Notes: generated from the sequence alone by a model not told the origin. A DNA stretch of 64,000 nucleotides from Holophagales bacterium (GCA_009843505.1 VYDI01000028.1:1-64000), one strand, 5' to 3'. Numbered from the stretch's first letter, positions 38,085 to 47,249 are shown. Program-made: numbers and translations.

Positions 38085-39076
38085 CGGAGGTTCCTCAACC
38101 GGACGACGGACGACGCAGTCCGCTCTACCCGCAGTGCCGCGGCGGCCGGCTCGCCGGCGCGGGCCTTACTGGTCAGGTTCGCGGTGAAGGGCAGCCCATC
38201 CGCGGCGTGCACGATCGTCACGTCCAGGTCAACGATGTCGTCGGCGATCGGCTGCAACAGGCTCGAGTTGCGCCGCCGCCAGGCAATCTCCGTCCCCGGG
38301 TAGAAGCGCGCCCTGGCAAGTTGTGGTCCCTGGCCGGACCCCGGATCGGCCGGCCGGATGTAGAACCGCCACTCCTCCAGCACGCCGACACGGTCGGGCA
38401 ACACCGTGCGGTCGGCCGGCCAGACGCCGCCGCTCGACAAGCCGGCGTAGGCGGCGGCGATCGGCCCCCGCGAGACATCGCCATGGAAGTGGACCTTCAA
38501 CTCGCGGCTCCGTCCGCGCCCGCTGGCCTCCACGTCCGTGATCGGAGCGACCGCATGAGTCGCCCCGGCCGCCGCGACCAGCAGCAGGGCGTCGTCGCCC
38601 GCTTCGCCCGCGTCCTGCAACATGGAGAGCGGTTGTGAAACGCCGCCGGCGGTCTCAGCCCGCACTTCGACCCAACCGCGTCCGCTGACCGGATCGAAGA
38701 CGGAATCCTCGACCCAGTAGAGGGGGCCGTTCACTACGCCCCGAACGACCAGAACGTCGGTGCCCTCGGCCGCCGTCAGCGCGCCGACCGGGTGGCCCGA
38801 GGCCACGTCCTTCTCAACGAAGGCGGCGATCTCCGGGCGCGGCGCCTGGCCCTGGGCCATCCGCGCGATGCCGCCGCGGCCGGCGCCGCGCAGGCTCCGT
38901 CGCAGCTCCCGGTGGGCCGTCCGCTGCGCCTGCTGAAGGAACGCGTCGTCCAGTTGGGCCCGCGCCAGACGCTGATGGAACGTGAACAGGGAGAGCGCGA
39001 ACGCCGACACGGCAACGGTGAGGCCGAACGCGACGAGGGTCTCGATCAGGCTGGCGCCGGACTCGCCGGTCCTCAT
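38081..39076 (-). CDS. PilW-like type IV pilus minor pilin
   Basis: About 331 residues beginning with a type III prepilin signal: polar leader, G followed by ASLIETLVAFGLTVAVSAFA, with the conserved Glu at +5. The hydrophobic helix is followed by an alpha-helical spine (HQRLARAQLDDAFLQQAQRT) and a large beta-rich globular domain, the layout of PilW. It would be processed by the prepilin peptidase encoded two genes upstream. ATGA overlap with the PilV-like gene and GTGA overlap with the PilX-PilY fusion. Confidence 0.83.
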   Translation of the reverse strand: MRTGESGASLIETLVAFGLTVAVSAFALSLFTFHQRLARAQLDDAFLQQAQRTAHRELRRSLRGAGRGGIARMAQGQAPRPEIAAFVEKDVASGHPVGALTAAEGTDVLVVRGVVNGPLYWVEDSVFDPVSGRGWVEVRAETAGGVSQPLSMLQDAGEAGDDALLLVAAAGATHAVAPITDVEASGRGRSRELKVHFHGDVSRGPIAAAYAGLSSGGVWPADRTVLPDRVGVLEEWRFYIRPADPGSGQGPQLARARFYPGTEIAWRRRNSSLLQPIADDIVDLDVTIVHAADGLPFTANLTSKARAGEPAAAALRVERTASSVVRLRNLR

Positions 39077-39528
39077 GGGACACGCAGGGTGACGACGGTG
39101 ATCGTCCGTTCGCCCGCGGCCCGTCCCGCCTGCAGGGCGGTCACCTGGAGCGTGACCTCGGCGACCTCCAGGGACTCGCCCGGGCGGCCTGGTTCCGCCA
39201 GGGGAACGGAACGGACGACGCGCCGGAAGCGGGGCGACTCGGCCGCGCACGCAGCCTGCCAGTCCGCCGCGGAGGGGCACCAGACCTGCTCCAGGTCCTC
39301 GGCGCCGTCGAGATCCGGCAGGCTGTCGAGATCCAGAAGGGACGCGCGCGCCATCGCCACGAGAGCCTCCGCGCGACGCGCCTCGAGGTTGTTGAGCCCG
39401 GATCGAACGAGCAGAGCGAGCACGGTGGCCGCGGTCAGCCCGAGCAGCGCGAAGGAAACGAGCACCTCGACCAGGCTGAAACCGGCGTTCCCTGGCGCCG
39501 CGAGGGCGCCGCGTAGCGTCCTGTTCAT
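39073..39528 (-). CDS. PilV-like type IV pilus minor pilin
   Basis: 151 residues with a classical prepilin motif: leader ending NAG then FSLVEVLVSFALLGLTAATV, Glu at +5 after the cleaved Gly. A helix (NNLEARRAEALVAMARASLL) and a small C-terminal domain with a Cys pair (WCPSAADWQAAC) follow, as in PilV/PilI-type pseudopilins. Start ATG 39528. It lies 32 nt downstream of the prepilin peptidase gene and overlaps the PilW-like gene by ATGA. Confidence 0.85.
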   Translation of the reverse strand: MNRTLRGALAAPGNAGFSLVEVLVSFALLGLTAATVLALLVRSGLNNLEARRAEALVAMARASLLDLDSLPDLDGAEDLEQVWCPSAADWQAACAAESPRFRRVVRSVPLAEPGRPGESLEVAEVTLQVTALQAGRAAGERTITVVTLRVP

Positions 39529-39560
39529 ACTGACCAGGACGGAATCCGGCGAGGGTCGTT

Positions 39561-40352
39561 CTACAGCAGGGACGTGTAGGCGGCGATCAGCCGCTCGCCG
39601 AAGAACAGCGACACGAGGGCGCCCACCGCGAGAAAGACGCCGAACGGGAGCCTGGAGCTCCAGCCCAGCCGGCCGCGAACCAGGAACAGGAGGCCGGCGA
39701 AGGCACCGATCAGTGAGGCGAGGAACAGAGTCAGGAGCATCCCGCCGACGCCGAGAAACGCGCCGACCGCGGCGAGCATCTTCACGTCCCCGAGACCCAT
39801 GCCCCGTACGCGGCGAAGGAGGTACCAGAGCCCGATCAGCACCAGCAGCGCGCCCGCGCCGATCGCAGCGCCGATCACCGCGTCCCGGGGCGTGGTCCAG
39901 CCAACCACGAAGGAGGCGGCCAGGCCGAGTCCGATTCCGCCGTAAGTCAGCGGGTCGGGAAGCAGGAGGTGGATCGCGTCGATGACCGCCAGCACCAGCA
40001 TGAGGCTGCAGAAAACGGCGGCCACAAGGCCATCGAAGGTCGGCCCGAACACGAGCCAGGAGGCGAGCCAGAGGAGACCGCTGCCCGCCTCGACCGCCGG
40101 ATAGCGCCACGCGATTCGCTCGCCGCAGGTCCTGCAACGGCCTCGGAGCATCACGAAACTCAACAACGGCACGTTGTCCCGCGCGGCAATCCCGGCGCTG
40201 CAGTGGGGACAGCGCGACCGCGGCCGCACGATCGACTCGCGACGCGGCAGTCGATGGGCGACCACGTTGAGGAAGCTGCCGACGCACAGCCCGACCACCG
40301 TGGCGTACACCGCTCCGAAGGCGATGGTCGCCGGCGTCACTTCGGCGGTCAT
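39561..40352 (-). CDS. pilD: type IV prepilin peptidase / N-methyltransferase PilD
   Basis: Inner-membrane aspartic protease that cleaves prepilin leaders and N-methylates the new N terminus. 263 residues with about eight helices. The N-terminal methyltransferase half has GSFLNVVAHRLPRRES and two CxxC pairs (CPHC, CRTC). The catalytic Asp residues are in LAVIDAIHLLLPD and GLGDVKMLAAVGAFLG. Starts by ATGA overlap with the upstream M20 peptidase gene, placing it in an operon with both peptidases and the pilins. Confidence 0.95.
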   Translation of the reverse strand: MTAEVTPATIAFGAVYATVVGLCVGSFLNVVAHRLPRRESIVRPRSRCPHCSAGIAARDNVPLLSFVMLRGRCRTCGERIAWRYPAVEAGSGLLWLASWLVFGPTFDGLVAAVFCSLMLVLAVIDAIHLLLPDPLTYGGIGLGLAASFVVGWTTPRDAVIGAAIGAGALLVLIGLWYLLRRVRGMGLGDVKMLAAVGAFLGVGGMLLTLFLASLIGAFAGLLFLVRGRLGWSSRLPFGVFLAVGALVSLFFGERLIAAYTSLL

Positions 40353-41776
40353 GGTTGTCCGCCGTTCCCCCGAACGAGCGCGGAGACGACCCGTTTCATC
40401 ATCTCGCAGCCGCGAAGGAAACCGTCCACCGGTATCCGCTCGTCGAGCCCGTGGATGCCGGCGGCGTCCCCGCTGGCTATGACGAAGGGGGAGAAACCGT
40501 AGGCGTCCACTCCGCGCCGGCGAAAGAAGCGCGAGTCCGTGGCGCCGGCGATCATGGCCGGCGCCACCGGCGCGCGCACGCCGAGGACGCGTTCCAGAGT
40601 CCGGTACGCGTCACTGTCCGTGCTCGACGCCGGGCTGGCGCCCGAGCGCAGGAGTTCCTCGACGTGGATGCCGGTACCCAGAACGGTGTCGACCCGCCGG
40701 CGAAAGGCCTCGGCATCCGTGTCCGGCAGCAGGCGGGCGTCGATCAGCGCCACGGCCTCGGCCGGCGCCACGTTGACCGGTCCGTCGCCGTTGTCGATCC
40801 GGGTGATCTGAACCGTGTCGCGGAAGCTTGCCGACATTCCCGGCAGCAGCACCCGGTCCAGGCCGCCGACCCGCAGACGCCGGTCGAACTCCGCCTGTAC
40901 GGCCTCGATCGGCTGATCGAAGACTTCGGCGAACTCGTCCGAGTGGAACGCCGCGAGCCCCCGGTAGGCCTCGTGCGCCGCGGTGGTGACCCGCCACGGA
41001 TGCTCCAGTTCGAGGACCCGGTTCAGCGCTCGCACCAGCCGGTGCGTGGCGCTCGCGGGGTTGAATCCCGAACCGTGCCCGCCGCGCCCGGTGGTCGTGA
41101 CGCGGAGCCAGAGCACCTGCTTCTGCGCCGTCTCGATGCCCCACCACAGCAGGCGGTCCCCAGCCGTCCGGTTGACGCCCGCCTCGTTCAGCACCGCCTC
41201 GACATCGTGGAACAGGTCCCAGTGCTCCTCCAGCAACCAGCCGACACCGTCAGCGCCGCCCGCCTCCTCGTCCGCGGCGGCGACGAAGATCAGGTCGCGG
41301 TGTCTCGGCTGTCCGCTCTCGAGCACGTGCAACAGCGCGCCCAGATGGGCGATGCCCAGGCTCTTCGCGTCGAGGGCGCCGCGGCCCCAGATCTTCCCGT
41401 CGTGCATCGTTCCGCCGAACGCGGGCCGGCTCCAGCCCTCTCCCGCCGGGACTACGTCGACGTGATGCAGCAGCACCAGGGCGCCGTCTTCGGCATCGAC
41501 GACGTTCGCCTGCAACCGCGCGTAGAGATTGGCCCGGCCGTTGGGGCTGATCAGCACCCGAACGTCGATCTCTCCCTCCGGGTCGCGCCCCTCGATCAGC
41601 GAGGCCAGGTACTCGACGGCGGCCAGCTCGCCGCCCGGGGGATTGCTCGTGTCGAACGCGAGATAGGTCTGTAGCCAGGCGACCGGACCCGCGCCGGCGA
41701 ACGCCGGCCCCGCCGCCAGCAGAACCACGGCGGAGGCCAGGAGCAGCCGGGTCGGCCGTCCTCCGCGCGCCGTCAC
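40349..41776 (-). CDS. M20-family metallopeptidase (second of tandem pair)
   Basis: About 475 residues with an N-terminal signal-like segment (LLLASAVVLLAAGPAFAG), so probably periplasmic. M20 zinc ligands and catalytic residues are visible: LLHHVDVVPAGEGW (HxD), GRGALDAKS, AAADEEAGGADG (catalytic Glu-Glu) and a lid-domain GRGGHGSGFNPAS. C-terminal H in DAAGIHGLDERIPVDGF. It would hydrolyse a dipeptide, N-acyl or carbamoyl amino acid; substrate unknown. GTG start at 41776 overlaps the first copy by GTGA. Confidence 0.88.
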   Translation of the reverse strand: MTARGGRPTRLLLASAVVLLAAGPAFAGAGPVAWLQTYLAFDTSNPPGGELAAVEYLASLIEGRDPEGEIDVRVLISPNGRANLYARLQANVVDAEDGALVLLHHVDVVPAGEGWSRPAFGGTMHDGKIWGRGALDAKSLGIAHLGALLHVLESGQPRHRDLIFVAAADEEAGGADGVGWLLEEHWDLFHDVEAVLNEAGVNRTAGDRLLWWGIETAQKQVLWLRVTTTGRGGHGSGFNPASATHRLVRALNRVLELEHPWRVTTAAHEAYRGLAAFHSDEFAEVFDQPIEAVQAEFDRRLRVGGLDRVLLPGMSASFRDTVQITRIDNGDGPVNVAPAEAVALIDARLLPDTDAEAFRRRVDTVLGTGIHVEELLRSGASPASSTDSDAYRTLERVLGVRAPVAPAMIAGATDSRFFRRRGVDAYGFSPFVIASGDAAGIHGLDERIPVDGFLRGCEMMKRVVSALVRGNGGQP

Positions 41777-43266
41777 CGGGCCGCCTCCGGCACGCCGCCC
41801 GCGGAGACCGCGGTCAGCGTGGTCTCCGGCGCCAGGTCGAGAAGGTCCAGTACGACCTGCCCGTAGAGCTCGACCCCATCGATGAAGGCGGGCAGGGCGA
41901 TCTTCTCGTTCGGGCCGGCCACGGTCATCGAGTCGACGGCCAGGAACCGGAAAGGCGTGAATCCGTACGCGGCAATACCGTGGAGGCGAAAGAAGCGGGC
42001 GTCGTTGGCGTAGCGCGCCAGCAGGTAGGGACCGATCCGCTCCGGTTCGACGCCGGTGCGCCGGCGCAGCGAGTCGGTCAACTGCAGGTACGCCGGGTGA
42101 TCGAGCGGGCTGCCGTGTGCCGCTCCCCGCCGCTCGTGAATGCGGATTTCCACGCCGTCCAGCAGCCGGGCGGGAAGGAGTTCGGCCGCGGCCGCGTCGG
42201 CGTCCAGCCCGGGCAGCACGTGGAGAACGATTCGCAGTCGGTAGCCGCCCGCGGGCGCGGCTTCGACGAAGAACGGGTGCGCCTCGTTGCGGAACAGCGC
42301 CTTGAGCAGGTCCGGCAGACCGTCGAAGAGCTCCGGCTCCTCGAGCACGCGCTCGGGCTCGGCCAGCGCCGCTCGATAGTCCGGGTGCTGGCGCGACGGC
42401 CCGTAGGCCGCCGCGAACGCGGCCACCTCGGGAACCATGGCCACCGGCTTCGCGGTGACGAGGGCCGCAAGCAGATCGGCGCGCAGCCGCTCCAGCCGCT
42501 CCGCCGCCGGCGCCGTGGCCATCACCTCCAGGAACTGCTTCTGGGCGAAGGAAGTGCCCCAGTACTTCACGTCGTCTGTCCAGGTCGCCTCCAGCACGCC
42601 GCCCTCGGTCAGCACGGCCCAGACCCGGTCCCTGAGTTCCGGGCGGTTGTTCAGGATGTGGCGCGTCCCCAGGTCGCTGCCGGTCTCCTCGCTGCTCGTC
42701 GCCAGGAAGATCAGGGACCGCCGAGGCCGCCGGCCGGTCACCGCCATCCGTTCCCGGGTCGCCAGCGTCGCGGCGAGCTGAGCCACGGTCACGCTCTTCA
42801 TGTCGAACACACCACGGCCGATCATCCACGGCGGCTCGATCCGCCCTTCGAACGGCGGCACGACCCACTCCTCCGGGCGTCGCACCGGATCGACGTCGAG
42901 GTGGTTGTGGAGCACCAGCGCCTCGCGGCTCTCGCCTTCGAGGATCGCCCAGAGGTTCGCCCTGGCGCCCTCGTGCGGCTCGATCTCCACGGCAAGGCCC
43001 GCCTCCTCCAGGATGCCGGCGAGGTAGCGCGCGGCATCGATCTCGCGACCGGTGTCCGGCGTCGTGTCGATCCGCACCAGATCCTGAAGGCGCCGGACGT
43101 TCTCGTCCGCCTCGAAGTCGACTTCCTGCCAACTCGTGTCGAAGACGGGAGGCGGCGCCGTTCGCCGGGAGAATGCGACGGCGAACGCGACGGCCGCGAG
43201 CAACGCTCCATAGAGCACGATCCGGGCAGCCAGGCGGTGCCGGGCCTTCGAGTTCGCGCTCGACAT
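41773..43266 (-). CDS. M20-family metallopeptidase (first of tandem pair)
   Basis: About 497 residues with an N-terminal membrane anchor or signal (IVLYGALLAAVAFAVAF). M20 motifs: VLHNHLDVDPVRRPEEW, GRGVFDMKSVT, LATSSEETGSDLG and VLTEGG. The dimerisation/lid segment lacks the clear GRGGH-type block found in the second copy. ATG 43266 has no Shine-Dalgarno but a TAAGCT hexamer 10 nt upstream, so it is probably the first gene of a leaderless operon running through pilD and the pilins. Confidence 0.88.
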   Translation of the reverse strand: MSSANSKARHRLAARIVLYGALLAAVAFAVAFSRRTAPPPVFDTSWQEVDFEADENVRRLQDLVRIDTTPDTGREIDAARYLAGILEEAGLAVEIEPHEGARANLWAILEGESREALVLHNHLDVDPVRRPEEWVVPPFEGRIEPPWMIGRGVFDMKSVTVAQLAATLATRERMAVTGRRPRRSLIFLATSSEETGSDLGTRHILNNRPELRDRVWAVLTEGGVLEATWTDDVKYWGTSFAQKQFLEVMATAPAAERLERLRADLLAALVTAKPVAMVPEVAAFAAAYGPSRQHPDYRAALAEPERVLEEPELFDGLPDLLKALFRNEAHPFFVEAAPAGGYRLRIVLHVLPGLDADAAAAELLPARLLDGVEIRIHERRGAAHGSPLDHPAYLQLTDSLRRRTGVEPERIGPYLLARYANDARFFRLHGIAAYGFTPFRFLAVDSMTVAGPNEKIALPAFIDGVELYGQVVLDLLDLAPETTLTAVSAGGVPEAAR

Positions 43267-43276
43267 CTGCGGAATC

Positions 43277-43282
43277 AGCTTA
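43277..43282 (-). promoter_or_regulatory. -10 element (TAAGCT) of the M20-pilin operon
   Basis: TAAGCT on the minus strand ends 10 nt before ATG 43266. This would be the promoter for M20-M20-pilD-pilV-pilW-pilXY. Confidence 0.45.
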
Positions 43283-43343
43283 GCGCCTCCCACCTGAGCT
43301 GTACGCCACACCCATCCTTACGATTCTGAAGCTGCTAGCGTCC

Positions 43344-44390
43344 ATGCCGCCACTCGTGCAGCTCTCCAACCACCAGCCGTTCCGCGGCATCGGAAGGGGC
43401 CTGCTGATCCTGCTCCTGCTGGGCACGGTCACCTTCGCCGGGCTCGGCCTTCTCGGCGACTTCGAGCAGATCCGCGATCTGATCCGCGACTTCAGTGTCT
43501 CGACGCTGGTCGTCGTGCTGCTGCTGTCCGCGGTCAACTACTGGCTGCGCTTCGTTCGCTGGCAGATGTACCTGCGGCAACTCGACATCCGCCTGCGCTG
43601 GAGCCGCAGTCTCGCCATCTTCCTGACCGGCTTCCTGCTCGCGGTGACGCCAGGCAAGGCCGGCGAGCTCGCCAAGGCCTGGCTGGCGAGGGAGTTCGGC
43701 GGCGGACGGGCGCGGCCGGTCGTCGCCGTCGTCGTCACCGAACGGCTGCTCGACGTGCTCGCCGTCCTGCTGCTGCTCCTGTCCTCGGTCTTCGTCTTCG
43801 CCGGCCAGAGCTCGTTCGTCGCTCCCATCGTCCTCGTCGCGGCCGGCGCCGCGGTCGCGGTGGCCTACGGTCCCCTCACGAAACGGCTCCTGCCCCTGCT
43901 GGCGAAGACCCGACTCGCCAGGGGGCGCGCCGCCGTGCTGCTCGACATCCATCAGGCCTTCACCAAACTGGTGGAGCCCCGGATGCTGATCCCGGGCCTC
44001 GCCCTGTCCACCGCAGCGTGGGCGGCCGAGGGGATCGGCTGCGCGCTCGTCGTCCGCCACTACGCGCCCTCGGTGCCCGTCCTGGCCTCGGTGTTCGACT
44101 ACGCGGCCTCCAGCGTCGCGGGCGCCGCCTCGATGATCCCCGGCGGCCTGCTCGCCGCGGAGGGATCGCTCGTTCTGCTGCTGGAGCGCCAGGGCGTCGC
44201 GCTTGACGCCGCGATGGCCTCGACCGTCATCGTCCGCGCCGCCACCCTGTGGTTCGCGGTGGCGGCAGGTTTGCTGGCCATGCCCTGGGTGCTGTCGCTA
44301 CTGCGCCGGCCCCCGCAGGTAGACGATGAGGAAGACGGCCAGGGCGTAGAGCCCCACGTTCACGAGGAAGGGAACGTCGTACAGAAGTAG
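43344..44390 (+). CDS. flippase-like membrane protein (LPG synthase TM / YbhN family)
   Basis: 348 residues, about eight membrane helices. Family motifs: NYWLRFVRWQMYLRQL, FLLAVTPGKAGELAKAWLAR, VVTERLLDVLAVLLLL and GAASMIPGGLLAAEGSLVLLL, as in the lysylphosphatidylglycerol synthase transmembrane (UPF0104) family, proposed lipid or glycolipid flippases. No aminoacyltransferase domain is attached. The last 31 residues are charged and non-hydrophobic, and are encoded antisense to the convergent UbiA-family gene (93-bp overlap). Confidence 0.85.
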   Translation: MPPLVQLSNHQPFRGIGRGLLILLLLGTVTFAGLGLLGDFEQIRDLIRDFSVSTLVVVLLLSAVNYWLRFVRWQMYLRQLDIRLRWSRSLAIFLTGFLLAVTPGKAGELAKAWLAREFGGGRARPVVAVVVTERLLDVLAVLLLLLSSVFVFAGQSSFVAPIVLVAAGAAVAVAYGPLTKRLLPLLAKTRLARGRAAVLLDIHQAFTKLVEPRMLIPGLALSTAAWAAEGIGCALVVRHYAPSVPVLASVFDYAASSVAGAASMIPGGLLAAEGSLVLLLERQGVALDAAMASTVIVRAATLWFAVAAGLLAMPWVLSLLRRPPQVDDEEDGQGVEPHVHEEGNVVQK

Positions 44391-45182
44391 CTCGGTCGGG
44401 TTCCGCTGTTTCGGATTGTCGGCCTTGTGGATCAGGTACAGGTAGCGGAAGATGCCGAACAGCACGAACGGAACGGTCCACACCAGGCCGTAGTCGCCGA
44501 AGCGCATGACGGTCTCGTCGGCGGTCGTGTAGAGAGCGTAGGACAGCAGGGTCGAGGCCGTCACGACGTTCATCATCTGGTCCAGGAACGTCGGGCTGTA
44601 GTGATCGAGAACCGCCCGCTGCTCGCCGGCGTCGTCCGGAAGCAGCACGAGTTCGTGGCGGCGCTTGGAGAATCCCAGGAACAGCGACAGGAAGACGGTG
44701 CAGAGCAGCAGCCAGGCGGAAACCGTGACCCCGACGGCGGCCGCTCCGACCACCACCCGGATGACGTAGCCGCTCGCCAGCACCATCACGTCGACGATCA
44801 CGATCTCCTTCAGCCACAGGCTGTAGAGAAGGTTCGCCAACAGGTAGAGGCCGACCAGGAGCGCCGTCTCCCGGTTGAGCGTCCAGGCTGCGATCAGCGC
44901 GGCGGCGGCAAGCGCGGCGCCCGTCGCGGCGGCGGGCACCGCGCCCAGGGCGCCGGACGCCACCGGCCGCAACCGCTTGCGGGGGTGGCGGCGGTCCTGC
45001 TCGCGGTCGCGGAGATCGTTGAACAGATAGACGGCACTGGCCGCGGCGCAGAACGCGAGGAAGGCAATCGCCGACGCCTCCAGCGTGCCGCGATCCAGGA
45101 GGCTGCCGGCAAACGTCGCCGGCGCCAGCACGAATACGTTCTTGCTCCACTGCGCCGGCCGGAGCGACCTGAAGAGCGGCAC
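44298..45182 (-). CDS. UbiA-superfamily prenyltransferase (decaprenyl-phosphate phosphoribosyltransferase-like)
   Basis: 294 residues with about nine helices. The first Asp-rich site is NDLRDREQDRRHPRKRLRPV and the second is in SKRRHELVLLPDDAGEQRAVL. Together with the QWSKNVFVLAPATFAG start, these resemble mycobacterial DPPR synthase (Rv3806c), which transfers phosphoribose to a polyprenyl phosphate, more than ubiquinone or heme-O enzymes. Function by resemblance only. It starts 7 nt after the OFA transporter stop and overlaps the convergent flippase-like gene by 93 bp. Confidence 0.78.
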   Translation of the reverse strand: MPLFRSLRPAQWSKNVFVLAPATFAGSLLDRGTLEASAIAFLAFCAAASAVYLFNDLRDREQDRRHPRKRLRPVASGALGAVPAAATGAALAAAALIAAWTLNRETALLVGLYLLANLLYSLWLKEIVIVDVMVLASGYVIRVVVGAAAVGVTVSAWLLLCTVFLSLFLGFSKRRHELVLLPDDAGEQRAVLDHYSPTFLDQMMNVVTASTLLSYALYTTADETVMRFGDYGLVWTVPFVLFGIFRYLYLIHKADNPKQRNPTELLLYDVPFLVNVGLYALAVFLIVYLRGPAQ

Positions 45183-45189
45183 GGGGCCT

Positions 45190-46500
45190 TCAGCCCCGGC
45201 CGGAGACGGGGATCCCGAACTCGCGGAGCGTTCCCTCGAGCGTCGGTCGTCCGAGGCGCATCCGGTCGTCGGTCAGCAGATAGGAGAAGAGGAAACCACC
45301 GCCCAGCATGAGGATCCCGACCAGGAAGCAGTACATGACCGCGCGGTCGGGGTAGACATCCTTCAGGTAGCCCAGGTAGACCGGACCGACGATCCCGGCG
45401 GCCGCCCACGCGGTGAGCACGGCGCCGTAGATCGAGGACATCTTCCGCGAACCGAACACGTCCAGGACGAAGGGCGGCATCGTGGCGAACCCGCCGCCGA
45501 AGCAAAGCAGCACGTAGCAGACGAGTATCGAGAAGATCCAGGGATTCGTCTCCGTCATCAGCACACCGAACACGACCATCTGGCTCGCAAGCAGGATCCG
45601 GAACACCTTCACGCGGCCGATACGGTCCGACAGCAAGCCCCAGAACAGCCTCCCCACCCCGTTGCACAGCGAACTGATCGCGATCAGCGTGGCCCCGTAC
45701 CCCGCCAGGGTCGCCGGCTCGAGCGAGGGGTCGGAGAGACCCCAGACCTCCTGGAGCAGCTCGGACTGGAAACTGATCACCGTGATGCCGGCGGCGATGT
45801 TGAAGAAGAAGACGATCCACATGAACACGAACTGCTGGGAACCGAGGTACGTCTTGACAGCGGTCTCGTCCTCGGCGGCTTGCGGCGCGTCCGGTCCGGC
45901 TACCACCTTCGACAGTTCGGAGGGCGCCGGCGGATCGCTCAGCAGCAGGCTGCAGGGAATCAGGAGGCAAGCGAAGATGACGCCCAGCCAGAAGAAGACC
46001 TGCGCGAGCTCCTCGCCGGCGCGCACCACCAGCAGGGGCGCCAGTCCCTTGCTCAGCAGGAAAGCGCCGACGCCGAAGCCCATGACGACGATCCCGGTGA
46101 CCAGCCCCTTGTGGTCCGGAAACCACTTGGCCACCGTCGCGACCGGCGTCACGTAGCCAAGTCCGATGCCGGCGCCGCCGATCACCCCGTACCCAATGTA
46201 GAAGAGCGGCAGCATGTCCAGGCGCAAGGCGGCTGCCGCGATGATGTAGCCGCCCGAGAACAGGATGCTGCCGATCACGGCGAGTTTCCTGGGCCCGAGC
46301 CGCGGCAGCACCTGGCCGGCCCACGCGGCCGATACGCCGAGCGAGAAGATCGTGATGCTGAACGCCCAGGCCGTTTGCGAGAAGGTCCACCCCGCCTGCC
46401 GGACGAGCATCGTCTGGAAGAAGCTCCAGGCGTACACCGTGCCGAAGCACAACTGGAGCGTCGTGCAGAGCAGCGCGATGACGGTTCTGTGGACCCGCAC
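45190..46500 (-). CDS. major facilitator superfamily transporter, OFA (oxalate/formate antiporter) family
   Basis: 436 residues with 12 predicted helices. OFA-type features: TVYAWSFFQTMLVRQAGWTF at the first helix, GIGLGYVTPVATVAKWFPDHKG and LVTGIVVMGFGVGAFLLSK, with the second-half LFWGLLSDRIGR. OFA proteins exchange small carboxylates; the substrate here is unknown. It lies 7 nt after the HAMP-domain sensor gene, itself just after a periplasmic binding protein gene. Confidence 0.9.
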   Translation of the reverse strand: MRVHRTVIALLCTTLQLCFGTVYAWSFFQTMLVRQAGWTFSQTAWAFSITIFSLGVSAAWAGQVLPRLGPRKLAVIGSILFSGGYIIAAAALRLDMLPLFYIGYGVIGGAGIGLGYVTPVATVAKWFPDHKGLVTGIVVMGFGVGAFLLSKGLAPLLVVRAGEELAQVFFWLGVIFACLLIPCSLLLSDPPAPSELSKVVAGPDAPQAAEDETAVKTYLGSQQFVFMWIVFFFNIAAGITVISFQSELLQEVWGLSDPSLEPATLAGYGATLIAISSLCNGVGRLFWGLLSDRIGRVKVFRILLASQMVVFGVLMTETNPWIFSILVCYVLLCFGGGFATMPPFVLDVFGSRKMSSIYGAVLTAWAAAGIVGPVYLGYLKDVYPDRAVMYCFLVGILMLGGGFLFSYLLTDDRMRLGRPTLEGTLREFGIPVSGRG

Positions 46501-46507
46501 GCCGGAG

Positions 46508-47248
46508 CTACTCCGTGCCGGAAACGCTCGTCGGCAGGCCTCGGCCGGCGCCCTGGCGCGACACGTGAAGGAACAGGCGCGCCAGGTGGCCCACCTCGTC
46601 GTCGCGGGTCAGAAGTTCGCGCTCGCCGAGCTCGTCTTTCTCCCCGTCCTTGGCCAGCTCCACCGCGTAGGCGAGGAGTTCGCCCAGCGGCTTGGCGGCC
46701 AGGTTGACGAACCAGATCGACGCCAGCACGCCGAGGACGAGCATGACGCTGATCAGGTAGACCTGCTGGCCGATCGCCCGCTGGATCTTGAGCGCGACGA
46801 CGTCGAGGTCCATCCCGACGTGGACGGTGCCGGCGACTCCGGCCAGGATCGGACTGCCGACCTCGATGAAATCGCCCATCCCGGGCAGGCTCCGTTCAAC
46901 CGGCGCCGTGTTGCTGTGTTCGCTCTCGAGAATCTCCTCCGGGATGCCCGGGACGAAGGTGTGCGCCAGGAACTCGCCCGTCTCGCTGGTGATGTAGATG
47001 TACCGGATGCCCTGAACCTCGAGAAACTGGTCGACCAGCGACTGCAGCGTCGCGAGATTCTGGTTCAGGAGAATGCCGGCGCTCGAGTCCGCGATCGTCT
47101 TGGCGATGTTCTGGGTGTTGACCTCGTACTCCGCCGACAGCTCGGTGTCGACGGTGTAGATGCAGAGAATCGAGGTCGACAGGACGATCAGGCCGAAGAC
47201 GGCGAAGATGCCGAACCTCGTCCACTTGAACAGCCTGCGGATTCTCAT
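46508..47248 (-). CDS. membrane sensor with periplasmic domain and HAMP, no output domain
   Basis: 246 residues: membrane helix (about 13-33), periplasmic sensor domain (35-155: TIADSSAGILLNQNLATLQS, YIYITSETGEFLAHTF, a dCACHE/CHASE8-like pattern), second helix (about 165-185) and a HAMP segment (AAKPLGELLAYAVELAKDGE, then RDDEVGHLARLFLHVSRQ). The protein ends right after HAMP, with no kinase, cyclase or methyl-accepting region; the transporter gene follows 7 nt later. Either a HAMP-only adaptor that signals to a partner or a truncated receptor. It begins 1 nt after the binding-protein gene stop. Confidence 0.82.
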   Translation of the reverse strand: MRIRRLFKWTRFGIFAVFGLIVLSTSILCIYTVDTELSAEYEVNTQNIAKTIADSSAGILLNQNLATLQSLVDQFLEVQGIRYIYITSETGEFLAHTFVPGIPEEILESEHSNTAPVERSLPGMGDFIEVGSPILAGVAGTVHVGMDLDVVALKIQRAIGQQVYLISVMLVLGVLASIWFVNLAAKPLGELLAYAVELAKDGEKDELGERELLTRDDEVGHLARLFLHVSRQGAGRGLPTSVSGTE

Positions 47249-47249
47249 C

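Noticed and set aside
46508..46560. Missing histidine-kinase domain hidden by a frameshift after the HAMP segment
   Set aside because: The OFA transporter gene starts 7 nt downstream and fills the space, leaving no room for a kinase domain in any frame.
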